Positions 25,709 through 33,950 of a DNA stretch of 64,000 nt are shown here, piece after piece (the stretch's first letter is position 1; each line of letters opens with the position of its first letter). Origin of the DNA: Kineosporia aurantiaca JCM 3230 (GTDB lineage: Bacteria; Actinomycetota; Actinomycetes; Actinomycetales; Kineosporiaceae); the NCBI GenBank assembly GCA_000719025.1, contig JODP01000001.1, positions 682,001-746,000 on the forward strand. The letters run 5' to 3'. Under the pieces are notes generated by a model. That model had not been told where the DNA came from. It saw only the letters and a list, made by a program, of their open reading frames with translations, and ran no database searches. Both the position numbers and the translations under genes were made by a program.

Positions 25709-26416
25709 GTGGCTGAGAAGACCTATGAGGCGAAACTGCTGGTCGTCGACGACGAGCCGAACATCCGCGAGCTGCTGACGACCAGTCTGCGGTTCGCCGG
25801 GTTCGACGTCGTGGGGGCCGGCGACGGCGCCCAGGCGCTGGCCCTCGCCGAGCAGCACCGACCCGACCTGGTCGTTCTGGACGTGATGATGCCGGACATG
25901 GACGGCTTCACCGTGACCCGCAAGCTGCGCGAGCGGGGCCGGGACATCCCGGTGGTCTTCCTCACCGCCCGTGACGAGACCGGCGACAAGGTCACCGGGC
26001 TGACCGTGGGCGGGGACGACTACGTCACCAAGCCGTTCAGCCTCGAGGAGGTGGTCGCCCGGATCCGCGCCGTGCTGCGCCGGACCGGGGTCGCCACCGA
26101 CGCCACCAGCGGCCGGCTGGTCTTCCACGACCTCGAGCTGGACGAGGACTCGCACGAGGTGCGCCGGGCCGGCCGGCTGATCGAACTCTCCCCCACCGAG
26201 TTCAAGCTGCTGCGCTACCTGATGCTGAACCCCAACCGGGTGCTGTCCAAGGCGCAGATCCTCGACCACGTCTGGGCCTACGACTTCAACGGCGAGGCCG
26301 GCATCGTCGAGTCCTACATCTCCTACCTGCGACGCAAGATCGACGACGTCGAGCCGCCGCTGATCCACACCAAGCGCGGTGTCGGCTACGTCCTGCGTCT
26401 GCCACCCCAGGGCTGA
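25709..26416 (+). CDS. OmpR/PhoP-type response regulator
   Basis: A 235-residue DNA-binding response regulator. The receiver domain shows VVDDEPNIRELL, phosphoacceptor D58 in LVVLDVMMPDMDG, the threonine in FLTARDE and the lysine in YVTKPFSLEEVVARI. The C-terminal winged helix reads LSPTEFKLLRYLMLN and ILDHVWAYDFNGEAGIVESYISYLRRKID, closely resembling mycobacterial PhoP/TrcR. GTG 25709 is preferred because AEKTYEAKLLVVDDEP is the usual N-terminus; GTG 25694 is an alternative. The histidine kinase gene starts six bases after its stop, so the two form a coupled signalling pair. The stimulus is unknown. Confidence 0.93.
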   Translation: MAEKTYEAKLLVVDDEPNIRELLTTSLRFAGFDVVGAGDGAQALALAEQHRPDLVVLDVMMPDMDGFTVTRKLRERGRDIPVVFLTARDETGDKVTGLTVGGDDYVTKPFSLEEVVARIRAVLRRTGVATDATSGRLVFHDLELDEDSHEVRRAGRLIELSPTEFKLLRYLMLNPNRVLSKAQILDHVWAYDFNGEAGIVESYISYLRRKIDDVEPPLIHTKRGVGYVLRLPPQG

Positions 26417-26422
26417 TCGGTC

Positions 26423-28066
26423 ATGACTGTCACCACCTCGAACGCGGACGCCGACGTCCGGATGCCGACCACCGTCGCGAAACCGCGGCGCCGGAACCCG
26501 ATCGAGGGGATCCGCCGCCGCTGGGAAGAGGCTCCGCTGCGCGCCCGGCTGGTCGGCCTGATGGTCGTCCTGCTGGTCGCGGGGCTGGCCCTGACCGGTT
26601 TCGCCAGCCAGTACGTGCTGAAGACCTATCTGATCGGCAAGGTCGACGCGCAGCTCACCCAGAGCTATCCCCAGGTCTTCGACGCGGTCCTCAACGGGGA
26701 CGACCTGCAGGGCAACATGCAGCTGTCCCGGATCTACATCAAGAAGACGGTGGACGGCGGCGGCCTCGGCCAGGACAGCCCGGCCCAGGGCGCCGAACCC
26801 GTTCTGAAGGACCTGACCGCCAAACAGGCCGACGCCCTGCACGACTCCGTCTTCACGGTCAGCTCGGTCACCGGCGACACGAAATGGCGGGTGATCGCGG
26901 GCGGATGGCAGATGAAGTACAGCAACGTCACCGGCAGCCTGCAGATCGCCATGCCGCTGGACGACGTGAACGACGCCGTGAACCGCCTGCGCATCCTCAT
27001 CGTGATGTTCGGCCTGATGGTGACCGGGCTGTTCGCCGGCCTGGGCTGGCTGGTCATCCGGCGCTCGTTCAAACCGCTGAGCGAGGTGGAGGAGACGGCC
27101 GCCGCGATCGCCGCGGGCGACCTGTCCCGCCGGGTCCCGGCGCATCCTCCGACCACCGAGGTGGGCCGGCTCACCCACTCGCTGAACGGCATGCTCGCGC
27201 AGATCGAGAGCGCCTTCCGCGCCCGGGAGGCCTCCGAGCAGCGCACCCGTCGGTTCGCGGCCGATGCCTCCCACGAATTACGGACGCCGCTGGCTTCCAT
27301 CCGCGGTTTCGCCGAGTTGTACCGGCAAGGGGCCGTTTCGGAACCGGAGGACGTGGCCCGGACGATGAGCCGGATCGAGGACGAGTCGCGCCGGATGGGT
27401 GCGCTGGTCGAGGACCTGCTCCTGCTGGCCCGGATGGACGAGCAGCGCCCGGCCCGCACCGAACCGGTCGACCTGGCCGTCCTGGCCGGGGACGCGGTGC
27501 ACGATGCCCGCGGTCTGGCCCCGGACCGGCAGGTGCGGCTGGTCGGGCTGACCGATGCGCGGGGACCGGAACCAGCCGTGGTCACCGGGGACGACAACCG
27601 GCTGCGGCAGGTGGTGGCCAACCTGGTCGCCAACGCCGTCCGGCACACCCGTCCCGGCACCCCGATCGAGGTCGCAGTGGGTCGCTGGGAGAACGTCGCG
27701 GTGCTCGAGGTCCGCGACCACGGCGAAGGGCTGAACCCGGAACACGCGGCCAAGGTGTTCGAGCGGTTCTACCGGGTGGACGCCTCCCGGGCCCGGCACC
27801 AGGGCGGCGGCTCGGGGCTCGGCCTGTCCATCGTCGCCGCGGTGATCAGCTCGCACGGTGGTCGGGTCGGCGTGGCCTCCACCCCGGGCGGCGGAGCCAC
27901 CTTCCGGGTCGAACTGCCGCTGACCCAGGCCGGCCTGCCCGAGGGGCCGGACGATCTCGACGAACTGGACGACGTGGACGACGTGGTGGACCTGGACGCG
28001 CCGGACCGGCCGGACTCGCCAGGGGGAAAGGGCGGCCCGGCACTCGGTGCCACGCCGAACGGCTGA
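26423..28066 (+). CDS. sensor histidine kinase (PhoR/TrcS type)
   Basis: A 547-residue membrane kinase, partner of the regulator just upstream. It has a basic cytoplasmic N-terminus, helix 1 (LVGLMVVLLVAGLALTGFA), an extracytoplasmic sensor of about 140 residues, helix 2 (LIVMFGLMVTGLFAGLGWLVI), a HAMP linker, and the dimerisation box FAADASHELRTPLASIRG with phosphorylated H284. The ATPase has N-box NLVANAVRHT, G1 RDHGEGL, F-box KVFERFYRVD and G2 GGGSGLGLSIV. The C-terminal ~45 residues are an unusual acidic Asp-rich tail (DDLDELDDVDDVVDLD) followed by a glycine/proline end, which is not part of the kinase fold. Confidence 0.93.
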   Translation: MTVTTSNADADVRMPTTVAKPRRRNPIEGIRRRWEEAPLRARLVGLMVVLLVAGLALTGFASQYVLKTYLIGKVDAQLTQSYPQVFDAVLNGDDLQGNMQLSRIYIKKTVDGGGLGQDSPAQGAEPVLKDLTAKQADALHDSVFTVSSVTGDTKWRVIAGGWQMKYSNVTGSLQIAMPLDDVNDAVNRLRILIVMFGLMVTGLFAGLGWLVIRRSFKPLSEVEETAAAIAAGDLSRRVPAHPPTTEVGRLTHSLNGMLAQIESAFRAREASEQRTRRFAADASHELRTPLASIRGFAELYRQGAVSEPEDVARTMSRIEDESRRMGALVEDLLLLARMDEQRPARTEPVDLAVLAGDAVHDARGLAPDRQVRLVGLTDARGPEPAVVTGDDNRLRQVVANLVANAVRHTRPGTPIEVAVGRWENVAVLEVRDHGEGLNPEHAAKVFERFYRVDASRARHQGGGSGLGLSIVAAVISSHGGRVGVASTPGGGATFRVELPLTQAGLPEGPDDLDELDDVDDVVDLDAPDRPDSPGGKGGPALGATPNG

Positions 28067-28407
28067 GCTGATCATTCGTCACATTCGGTAATCGGCCACT
28101 CGGGCGTACGACGCCCGGGTGGCCGCTTCCATTAACTCCTTTATCAGACGGCGCAACCGCACCTCCTGGGCATTCCCGGATCGATACGGAAAATTGCCAC
28201 GGATGCGTGACACCAACCACAGGGTGATCTCCGCGCCCCGCCCTGTACGGGCTGGCCTGCGTGGATATGCTTGTCCGTACAGGGTGTTCCTCATCTCCTC
28301 CGGGCATTTTCCGAAGGAGACGCAGCGTTCCCTGGAACGAAACCAGGCAGTCACGCAGACGCAGGAACCTGGTGCTCTTGGATTCGACCCGTTGTTAAGG
28401 AGGGCAG
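28067..28407 (+). promoter_or_regulatory. intergenic leader with 10-bp inverted repeat
   Basis: This 341-base gap contains no convincing large gene. It holds an inverted repeat CCCTGTACGG (28241-28250) and CCGTACAGGG (28275-28284) with a 24-base spacer that contains TATGCT, a possible -10. It may be a promoter with a dyad operator for the small ORF at 28408. Confidence 0.4.
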
Positions 28408-28548
28408 ATGAACCACACCGCGACCGCACCGGAACGTGACGACACCGAGACGCCTCGGAGCACGTCCGTCGCGAACCCCCGCCGGACGCGCCTGGGCGCC
28501 GACGGCCGGCCGATCAAGGTTCCGGCCACCACGTCCCACGCCGAGTGA
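28408..28548 (+). CDS. 46-residue small protein, function unknown
   Basis: A short ORF starting ATG AAC CAC with a near-perfect Shine-Dalgarno TAAGGAGGGCAG directly upstream and ending TGA at 28546-28548. The product is hydrophilic, rich in Thr, Arg and Pro (MNHTATAPERDDTETPRS ... VPATTSHAE), with no membrane segment or cysteines. Third positions are strongly G/C, as in real genes here. It is followed by a hairpin at 28621-28647 and preceded by a leader with an inverted repeat, so it looks like an independent transcription unit. No family is recognised. Confidence 0.6.
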   Translation: MNHTATAPERDDTETPRSTSVANPRRTRLGADGRPIKVPATTSHAE

Positions 28549-28620
28549 CACCCCCGGCCCTCGACGGCCGGGACGTGTCTCCAGCGCACTGAACACCTAG
28601 AACGCTTGCGTTCGAACGAC

Positions 28621-28647
28621 GATGCCCCGGTCGACGACCGGGGCATC
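28621..28647 (+). terminator. hairpin terminator after the small ORF
   Basis: A 12-base perfect stem (GATGCCCCGGTC) with a GAC loop, followed by ACGGGTTTT. The short T run supports intrinsic termination on the plus strand. Confidence 0.7.
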
Positions 28648-28784
28648 ACGGGTTTTGCGGGTCCCTGAGACGGCCTTGCCGAACTCTCAGGTTCTCAGGG
28701 TTCTCACAGACGCGGTGCAGCGAATGCCGAGGGGCGCAGGGTCAACTGTTCCTTGTCAGCAAGCTGGCCACGAGGGTGAGAACG

Positions 28785-31400
28785 ATGACGCAGACCACGA
28801 ACAACCACGACGAGAACGCATTCGCCTGGGCCCGTCGCCCGGGTGACGACGCGTCCGCCACCAGCCCGGCCCCGGCTGCGCAGTCTTCCGCCCCGGCCCA
28901 GCTGGACCACTCGTCCCCGCTGGACAACCCGGCCCCGCTGAACGACTCGGCCCGGCTGGACGACACAACCCGGCTGGACGACACAACCCGGCTGGACGAC
29001 TCGGCCCGGTACCGCCAGACCCAGCAGCTGCCTGCGCACGATGGCTCCGGCGCCTACGGGCAGGCGGCCCCCGGCCAGACCCCGCCCGGCGAAAGCCAGC
29101 ACGATCAGCACCAGCGGACCGAGCAGACTCAGCCGGGCCCGGCCGGCCACGGCCAGACCTCGCCGAACCAGGCCACCTACCCCCAGACCCAGAACAGCCA
29201 GAACCAGCACAGCCAGACCGGATACGGCCAGCCCCAGAGCGGGCCGGTCCAGGGTGGCCAGACCACGGACGGGGAGACCATGAGCGGGACCCAGACCGAC
29301 CAGAGCCAGAACGACCAGAGCCAGAACGATCAGCCCCAGAACGACCGGCCCTACGGCCAGGCCGAGCACGCCCAGAATGGGTACGACCAGGCCCAGAGCG
29401 GTCGGGCCCAGGGCGGTCAGGCGCCCAGTGGCCAGGCGTCCTACGGGCAGGGCACCAACGGGCAGACCCAGAGCGGGCAGACCGCGTACGGCCAGACCCA
29501 GCCCGGCCAGAACCAGCACGGCCAGGCCGCTTATGGGCAGGCCGGTTACGGACAGGGCCAGGCGGGCTACGGGCAGAGCACGAATGGGCACGACCAGGCT
29601 CAGAGCGGGCAGCCGGCGACCAGCCAGGCCGCCTACGGGCAGGGCGTGAACGGACAGAACGCGAACGGGCAGGCCCAGGGTGGGCAGCCCGGCTATGGCC
29701 AGGCGGGCTACGGCCAGGGCCAAGCTGGACAGAACGAGCACGCTCAGGGCCAGACCGGCTCGGCGCAGAGTGGCCAGGGCGCCTACGGACACGGCACGAG
29801 CGAGCAGACCCAGGCCGGTCAGACCGGGCAGGGCGGCTACGGGCACAGCACCACCGGGCAGACTCAGACCGGACAGGCCGCCTACGGCCAGGGCGAGCAC
29901 GGCCAAAGCCAGCACGGCCAGACCGGTTACGGGCAGGGCCAGGCCGGGCAGTCCGCTTACGGCCAGACCCAGAGTGGCCAGACCGCCTACGGCCAGAACC
30001 CTTACGCCCGGCCCCAGGGCGGCCAGTACGGCCAGGGCAGCACCGGGAGCCCGGCCGGCTCGAACGCCTACGGCGTGGCCACCACGAACTCCTCGGGCGG
30101 CCCCCAGACCCTGACCGCATACCCCAGCCCGGGCACCCCCGGCGCCCCGGGCACCAGCCCGACCGGTCCCCTCCCCCAGTCCGCCTTCGGCAGCGGCGGC
30201 CAGCCCCCGGTCCCCCCGACCGGCAAGAAGCGCCGCGACCTCGGGCAGCCGGGCTGGCGCGGAGTGATCGCCACCGGCCTCGGCGCCGCCCTGGTCGCCA
30301 GCCTGCTCACGGCCGGCGTGGTGCTCGCCACCCAGAACGACGACAACAACAACGGCAGCAGCGCTCTCGCCACCACCTCGCAGAGCAGTGGCTCGCAGGC
30401 TCAGGCCCCGGTGACCAGCAGCAGCACGGATAACCCGGACTGGCAGGCGGTTGCTGCGGCGGTCGAGCCGAGCGTGGTCTCGGTGCAGGAGACCAGCGCG
30501 CAGTCCTCGGGTGAGGGCTCGGGCGTGATCCTCGACAAGACCGGCCGGATCGTCACCAACAACCACGTGGTCGACGGCGCCACCACCATCGAGGTGGTGC
30601 TGAACGACGGACGCAAGTACAGCGCCAAGGTCGTCGGCACCGACTCCACCACCGACCTGGCCGTGATCCAGCTGCAGAACCCGCCGAGCGACCTGACCCC
30701 GGCCACCTTCGGCACCGACTCGGTCAAGGTGGGCGACTCGGTGATGGCCGTGGGTAACCCGCTGGGCCTGGCCGGCACCGTCACCACCGGTATCGTCAGC
30801 GCGGTCGACCGCCCGGTCACCACCTCCTCCTCCGAGACCTCGCAGTCCTCCAGCTCCGACTCCGAGGTGGTCACCAACGCGATCCAGACGGACGCGGCGG
30901 TCAACCCCGGTAACAGCGGTGGCGCCCTGGTCGACGCGCAGGGCCGGATCGTCGGGATCACCTCCTCGATCGCGACGCTGAGCCAGAGCACCGGGTTCGG
31001 CGGCGAGAGCAGCAGCCAGTCCGGCAGCATCGGCCTGGGCTTCGCGATCCCGGTGGACCAGGTCAAGGACATCACCAACCAGCTGATCAAGAACGGCACC
31101 GCCACCCACCCGTGGCTCGGCATCACCCTGAGCGACGCCACGGTGACCGTGGACGGCGCCCAGCGGGACGGCTCCGCGGTCGAGTCGGTGGTCGCCAACT
31201 CGCCCGCCGAGGACGCCGGCCTGAAGAAGGGCGACACGGTGATCGCCCTCGACGGTGAGTACGTCAACGGCGCCGAATCGCTGATGGCCCAGGTCCGCGA
31301 GCGCTCGGCGGGAACCGAAGTGACCCTCACGATCGTCAGGAATGGTAAGAGCCAGGACGTGAAGGTCACCCTGTCCACCCGACCGGCCAGCGCGAACTGA
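28785..31400 (+). CDS. HtrA/DegP-type membrane-anchored serine protease with giant Gln/Gly-rich N-terminal region
   Basis: An 871-residue protein. Residues 1-490 are cytoplasmic and low complexity: a short triplicated LDDTTR-type stretch, then some 300 residues of imperfect repeats of the type AYGQGQAGYGQ and QSGQTAYGQ, rich in Gln, Gly, Ser and Tyr. A single membrane helix follows (from W491, GVIATGLGAALVASLLTAGVVLA). The extracytoplasmic trypsin domain has H594 in NNHVVDG, D624 in TDLAVIQL and S711 in GNSGGAL; a C-terminal PDZ domain has WLGITL and SPAEDAGLKKGDTVIALDGE. It is probably a cell-envelope quality-control protease. ATG 28785 has GAGGGTGAG upstream. Most actinobacterial homologues have a much shorter Pro/Gln-rich N-terminus. 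Confidence 0.92.
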   Translation: MTQTTNNHDENAFAWARRPGDDASATSPAPAAQSSAPAQLDHSSPLDNPAPLNDSARLDDTTRLDDTTRLDDSARYRQTQQLPAHDGSGAYGQAAPGQTPPGESQHDQHQRTEQTQPGPAGHGQTSPNQATYPQTQNSQNQHSQTGYGQPQSGPVQGGQTTDGETMSGTQTDQSQNDQSQNDQPQNDRPYGQAEHAQNGYDQAQSGRAQGGQAPSGQASYGQGTNGQTQSGQTAYGQTQPGQNQHGQAAYGQAGYGQGQAGYGQSTNGHDQAQSGQPATSQAAYGQGVNGQNANGQAQGGQPGYGQAGYGQGQAGQNEHAQGQTGSAQSGQGAYGHGTSEQTQAGQTGQGGYGHSTTGQTQTGQAAYGQGEHGQSQHGQTGYGQGQAGQSAYGQTQSGQTAYGQNPYARPQGGQYGQGSTGSPAGSNAYGVATTNSSGGPQTLTAYPSPGTPGAPGTSPTGPLPQSAFGSGGQPPVPPTGKKRRDLGQPGWRGVIATGLGAALVASLLTAGVVLATQNDDNNNGSSALATTSQSSGSQAQAPVTSSSTDNPDWQAVAAAVEPSVVSVQETSAQSSGEGSGVILDKTGRIVTNNHVVDGATTIEVVLNDGRKYSAKVVGTDSTTDLAVIQLQNPPSDLTPATFGTDSVKVGDSVMAVGNPLGLAGTVTTGIVSAVDRPVTTSSSETSQSSSSDSEVVTNAIQTDAAVNPGNSGGALVDAQGRIVGITSSIATLSQSTGFGGESSSQSGSIGLGFAIPVDQVKDITNQLIKNGTATHPWLGITLSDATVTVDGAQRDGSAVESVVANSPAEDAGLKKGDTVIALDGEYVNGAESLMAQVRERSAGTEVTLTIVRNGKSQDVKVTLSTRPASAN

Positions 31401-31413
31401 CCCGTACGGAACC

Positions 31414-31449
31414 ACCATCCGCCCCCGTCCCCCACCAGGGGCGGATGGT
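31414..31449 (+). terminator. hairpin after the HtrA-type gene
   Basis: Twelve-base arms ACCATCCGCCCC (31414-31425) and its complement (31438-31449) with a 12-base loop, 13 bases after the stop. There is no T run, so it may be a first termination or mRNA-protection hairpin. Confidence 0.6.
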
Positions 31450-31513
31450 CCCGACGGCCGCCCCCCCGCGGCCGTCACCGCGAAAGGGCTGATCCGAGCA
31501 GCCCTTTCCGCCC

Positions 31514-31549
31514 GGGCCTCCGGCGATGTCCCCACATCGCCGGAGGCCC
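31514..31549 (+). terminator. strong intrinsic terminator
   Basis: A 16-base perfect stem (31514-31529 with 31534-31549) and CCCC loop, followed by TGCGTTTT on the plus strand. A smaller hairpin, AAAGGGCT/AGCCCTTT, lies at 31483-31507. Together they isolate the protease gene from the convergent WXG100 gene. Confidence 0.8.
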
Positions 31550-31688
31550 TGCGTTTTGCCCCCCAAAGGCCACCGCACCGACGTCCCCCATTTCCAGCCC
31601 CCGGGCCGGCCGCGCCGAACCGACCCGGGGAGTCCCAAAGCGCCGCTCCACCCCCACCGACACCCAGCCCGCGCGGAAACCCGCGCCC

Positions 31689-31979
31689 TCAGGCGCTGAA
31701 CATCCGCACCGCCGCGTCCTCCACCTCCTGGTACTGCCGCCCGGCCTGGGCGAGCGCGCCCTGGATCTGCTCCAGCGCCGCGCGGACCCGCTCCTGGGTG
31801 ACCTTCCAGTCGCCCACCACGTTCTGGAACGAGGACGCGGCGGCCCCGCTCCACCCGGCCTGCAACTGGACGAGATGCCGCATCATCCGGTCCACCTCGG
31901 CGCCGATCTGCTGGGCCGACGCCTGCACCGCAGCACTTGCCTGCACCACCTGAACGCTGTCCACCTCGAACCTGGGCAC
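31689..31979 (-). CDS. WXG100-family ESAT-6-like protein
   Basis: A 96-residue helical hairpin protein of the WXG100 superfamily, substrates of ESX/type VII secretion. The first helix is VQVVQASAAVQASAQQIGAEVDRMM, the turn motif is AGWSGAAASSFQNVVGDW (WSG in the WXG position), and the second helix ends EVEDAAVRMFSA, with a C-terminal YxxxE/D-like signal in RQYQEVED. The GTG at 31979 is chosen because GGAGG precedes it and the length then matches the family; a longer frame to 32048 would add a Gly-rich leader. No ESX machinery genes are in the window, so it is either secreted by a distant system or acts alone. Confidence 0.88.
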   Translation of the reverse strand: MPRFEVDSVQVVQASAAVQASAQQIGAEVDRMMRHLVQLQAGWSGAAASSFQNVVGDWKVTQERVRAALEQIQGALAQAGRQYQEVEDAAVRMFSA

Positions 31980-32135
31980 GCTGTCTCCCCCTCCTCCGAA
32001 ACCCGGAAACCGTTGAACCGTCTGGACCGCTCCCGCCGTGCGGGCCACCTTCCGCGCTCGGCGGGAGCGGCCGTTCCACCACCAGGAAGGCGGCGTGGAA
32101 CAACCCTGACAGCTTGCGCCAGAACGCCTCCGGAG

Positions 32136-32164
32136 TTGTCCACAGAATCGGCCGCTGTGGATAA
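32136..32164. promoter_or_regulatory. convergent pair of DnaA boxes
   Basis: TTGTCCACA (32136-32144, the usual high-GC actinobacterial DnaA box) and TGTGGATAA (32156-32164, complement of TTATCCACA) face each other across 11 bases, upstream of the WXG100 gene. Confidence 0.6.
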
Positions 32165-32221
32165 ACCCGGGTTCGTGTGAGTCAGGCCGGGAACCAGAAG
32201 GCCGGGCAACGGCAAAACGCA

Positions 32222-32260
32222 GCTGCCGCGGGCACCCCGGAAAGGGTTGCCCGCGGCAGC
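32222..32260 (-). terminator. intrinsic terminator of the small gene at 32351-32566
   Basis: Thirteen-base perfect arms (GCTGCCGCGGGCA at 32222-32234 and its complement at 32248-32260). On the minus strand the stem is followed by TGCGTTTTGCC, a T run, so it terminates leftward transcription. Confidence 0.75.
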
Positions 32261-32350
32261 GGTTCGGTTCTCCGGCCGGGGAGGCCGGTCAGTCGGGACG
32301 GGACCGCTCGACTGACCTCAGCTCCCGGCGCCGATCACCCGGCGCACGGA

Positions 32351-32566
32351 TCAGTGCACGGACGAGGGTAGGGGGTTCGGGACCTCCCACACCATGGACA
32401 GCCGGCGGCCGCCCTTGCCGTCCGGCAGCTTCACCCAATGCGCCACCGGGCGCAGGGGCTCGGCCGTCCATTCCGGATGTCCCTGCAGCGACGTGCCGGT
32501 CGCTGCGGAAGTCGATTCCGTAGACGACGCGGCAGAAACTGAATCAAGACCGTAGAGTCGCTCCAT
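32351..32566 (-). CDS. small protein with C-terminal HWV-LPDG-RLSMVWEVP motif
   Basis: A 71-residue ORF. The first 30 residues are Ser/Ala/Thr-rich (SVSAASSTESTSAATG). The C-terminal half, PVAHWVKLPDGKGGRRLSMVWEVPNP, looks like a compact beta-rich unit. ATG 32566 follows AGAGGGCT, and a T-tailed hairpin terminator lies 90 bases beyond its stop, supporting a real transcription unit. No signal peptide or membrane segment is visible. I do not recognise a named family; it may be a conserved actinobacterial hypothetical. Confidence 0.55.
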   Translation of the reverse strand: MERLYGLDSVSAASSTESTSAATGTSLQGHPEWTAEPLRPVAHWVKLPDGKGGRRLSMVWEVPNPLPSSVH

Positions 32567-32841
32567 AGCCCTCTATCCACCTCTCGTTCATCTTCTGTTC
32601 ACCTTGAGGTTAGCACTTGGTCAGATCCGGCTCCACCGGAGCCCCGGACGCAGTAGCCGTCCACTGAGCGTCGCACCCCGTCACCCAACTTGGACCCATT
32701 GCCATAACAGCACGTCAGAGGCGGTTTGGGCGGGGGCCACCCGAGTGAACGCCAGGCCCTGGAAAAGCCGACGTCTACCGCGTCACAGTGCGCCGAGCGG
32801 CCTGTGGAGCGAGCGGGGACGGTGCGCTTGGCCAAGGTGCT

Positions 32842-32847
32842 TACGCT
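32842..32847 (+). promoter_or_regulatory. -10 element of leaderless moaA
   Basis: TACGCT is followed by six bases (GGTGAG) and the GTG start at 32854. Upstream (32567-32841) I see no gene. Confidence 0.5.
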
Positions 32848-32853
32848 GGTGAG

Positions 32854-33942
32854 GTGACGACGGTGATGCTCGGGCTCCCGAGGACAAGAGACGAAGGTCG
32901 TGGACCCAGCGTCTCCGGGCGTCCCGACGACCCGCGCCTGATCGACACCTACGGCCGGGTGGCCACCGATCTGCGGGTCAGCCTGACCGACCGGTGCTCG
33001 CTGCGCTGCGGCTACTGCATGCCCCCGGAAGGCCTGGACTGGCTGCCGCACGAGCAGGTGCTGACCGACGAGGAACTGATCCGGCTGATCACCCTGGCGG
33101 TGCGCGAGCTGGGCGTCGAAGAGGTCCGCTTCACCGGCGGCGAACCGCTGCTGCGGCGTGGTCTGGAGCGGATCATCGAGGCCACCAGCCGGCTCACCAC
33201 CGCGGCCGGCCGGTCCCCGATCACCGCACTGACCACCAACGGCGTCGGCCTGGACAAGCGCGCCCGGGGGCTGGCCGCGGCCGGGCTGACCCGGATCAAC
33301 GTCTCGCTGGACACCCTCGACGAGGCCCGCTTCCTGCAGATCACCCGTCGCGACCGGCATCGTGACGTGCTGGCCGGGCTGCGGGCGGCGGCCGCGGCCG
33401 GGCTGGGCCCGATCAAGATCAACGCCGTGCTGCTGCCCGGGGTCAACGACGACGAAGCGGTACCGCTGCTGCACTGGGCCCTGGCCGAGGGTTATCAGCT
33501 GCGGTTCATCGAGCAGATGCCGCTGGACGCGCAGGGCGCCTGGGAGCGCGATTCGATGGTCACGGCGGACGACATCCAGAAGGCCTTGGCGGCCGAGTTC
33601 GACCTGACCCCGACCGATCCGCAGGCCCGGGGCGCCTCACCGGCCCAGACCTGGACCGCGACCGCGCGCGGAAGAACCGGCACGGTCGGCATCATCGCCT
33701 CGGTGAGCCGGCCGTTCTGCGGCGACTGCGACCGCACCCGGCTGACTGCGGACGGGCAGATCCGCAACTGCCTGTTCGCCCGGGACGAGACCGACCTGCG
33801 GGCGGCGCTGCGCAACGGCACCGACGACGCCGGGCTGGCCCGGATCTGGCGGGCCGCGATGTGGGGCAAGGCCGCCGGGCACGGCATCAACGACACCTCG
33901 TTCATCCAGCCGGACCGGCCGATGAGCGCCATCGGAGGCTAG
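32854..33942 (+). CDS. moaA: GTP 3',8-cyclase (MoaA)
   Basis: Radical SAM enzyme that converts GTP to 3',8-cyclo-dihydro-GTP, the first step of molybdenum cofactor synthesis, with MoaC (not in this window). The 362-residue protein has the N-terminal cluster C48-SLRC52-GYC55, the SAM-binding FTGGEPLLRRG, and the C-terminal second cluster in RPFCGDCDRTRLTADGQIRNCLF; it ends with the essential GG. The GTG at 32854 is predicted to be leaderless. A longer frame to 32788 has no support. moaD follows eight bases later, forming an operon. Confidence 0.95.
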   Translation: MTTVMLGLPRTRDEGRGPSVSGRPDDPRLIDTYGRVATDLRVSLTDRCSLRCGYCMPPEGLDWLPHEQVLTDEELIRLITLAVRELGVEEVRFTGGEPLLRRGLERIIEATSRLTTAAGRSPITALTTNGVGLDKRARGLAAAGLTRINVSLDTLDEARFLQITRRDRHRDVLAGLRAAAAAGLGPIKINAVLLPGVNDDEAVPLLHWALAEGYQLRFIEQMPLDAQGAWERDSMVTADDIQKALAAEFDLTPTDPQARGASPAQTWTATARGRTGTVGIIASVSRPFCGDCDRTRLTADGQIRNCLFARDETDLRAALRNGTDDAGLARIWRAAMWGKAAGHGINDTSFIQPDRPMSAIGG

Positions 33943-33950
33943 GCACCGTC

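Noticed and set aside
28119..28439. 106-codon frame on the plus strand before the small ORF
   Set aside because: No ribosome site, poor codon bias, and it overlaps the small ORF with the strong Shine-Dalgarno sequence in another frame.
32136..32164. Chromosomal origin
   Set aside because: Only two DnaA boxes, no AT-rich unwinding region and no dnaA/dnaN nearby.
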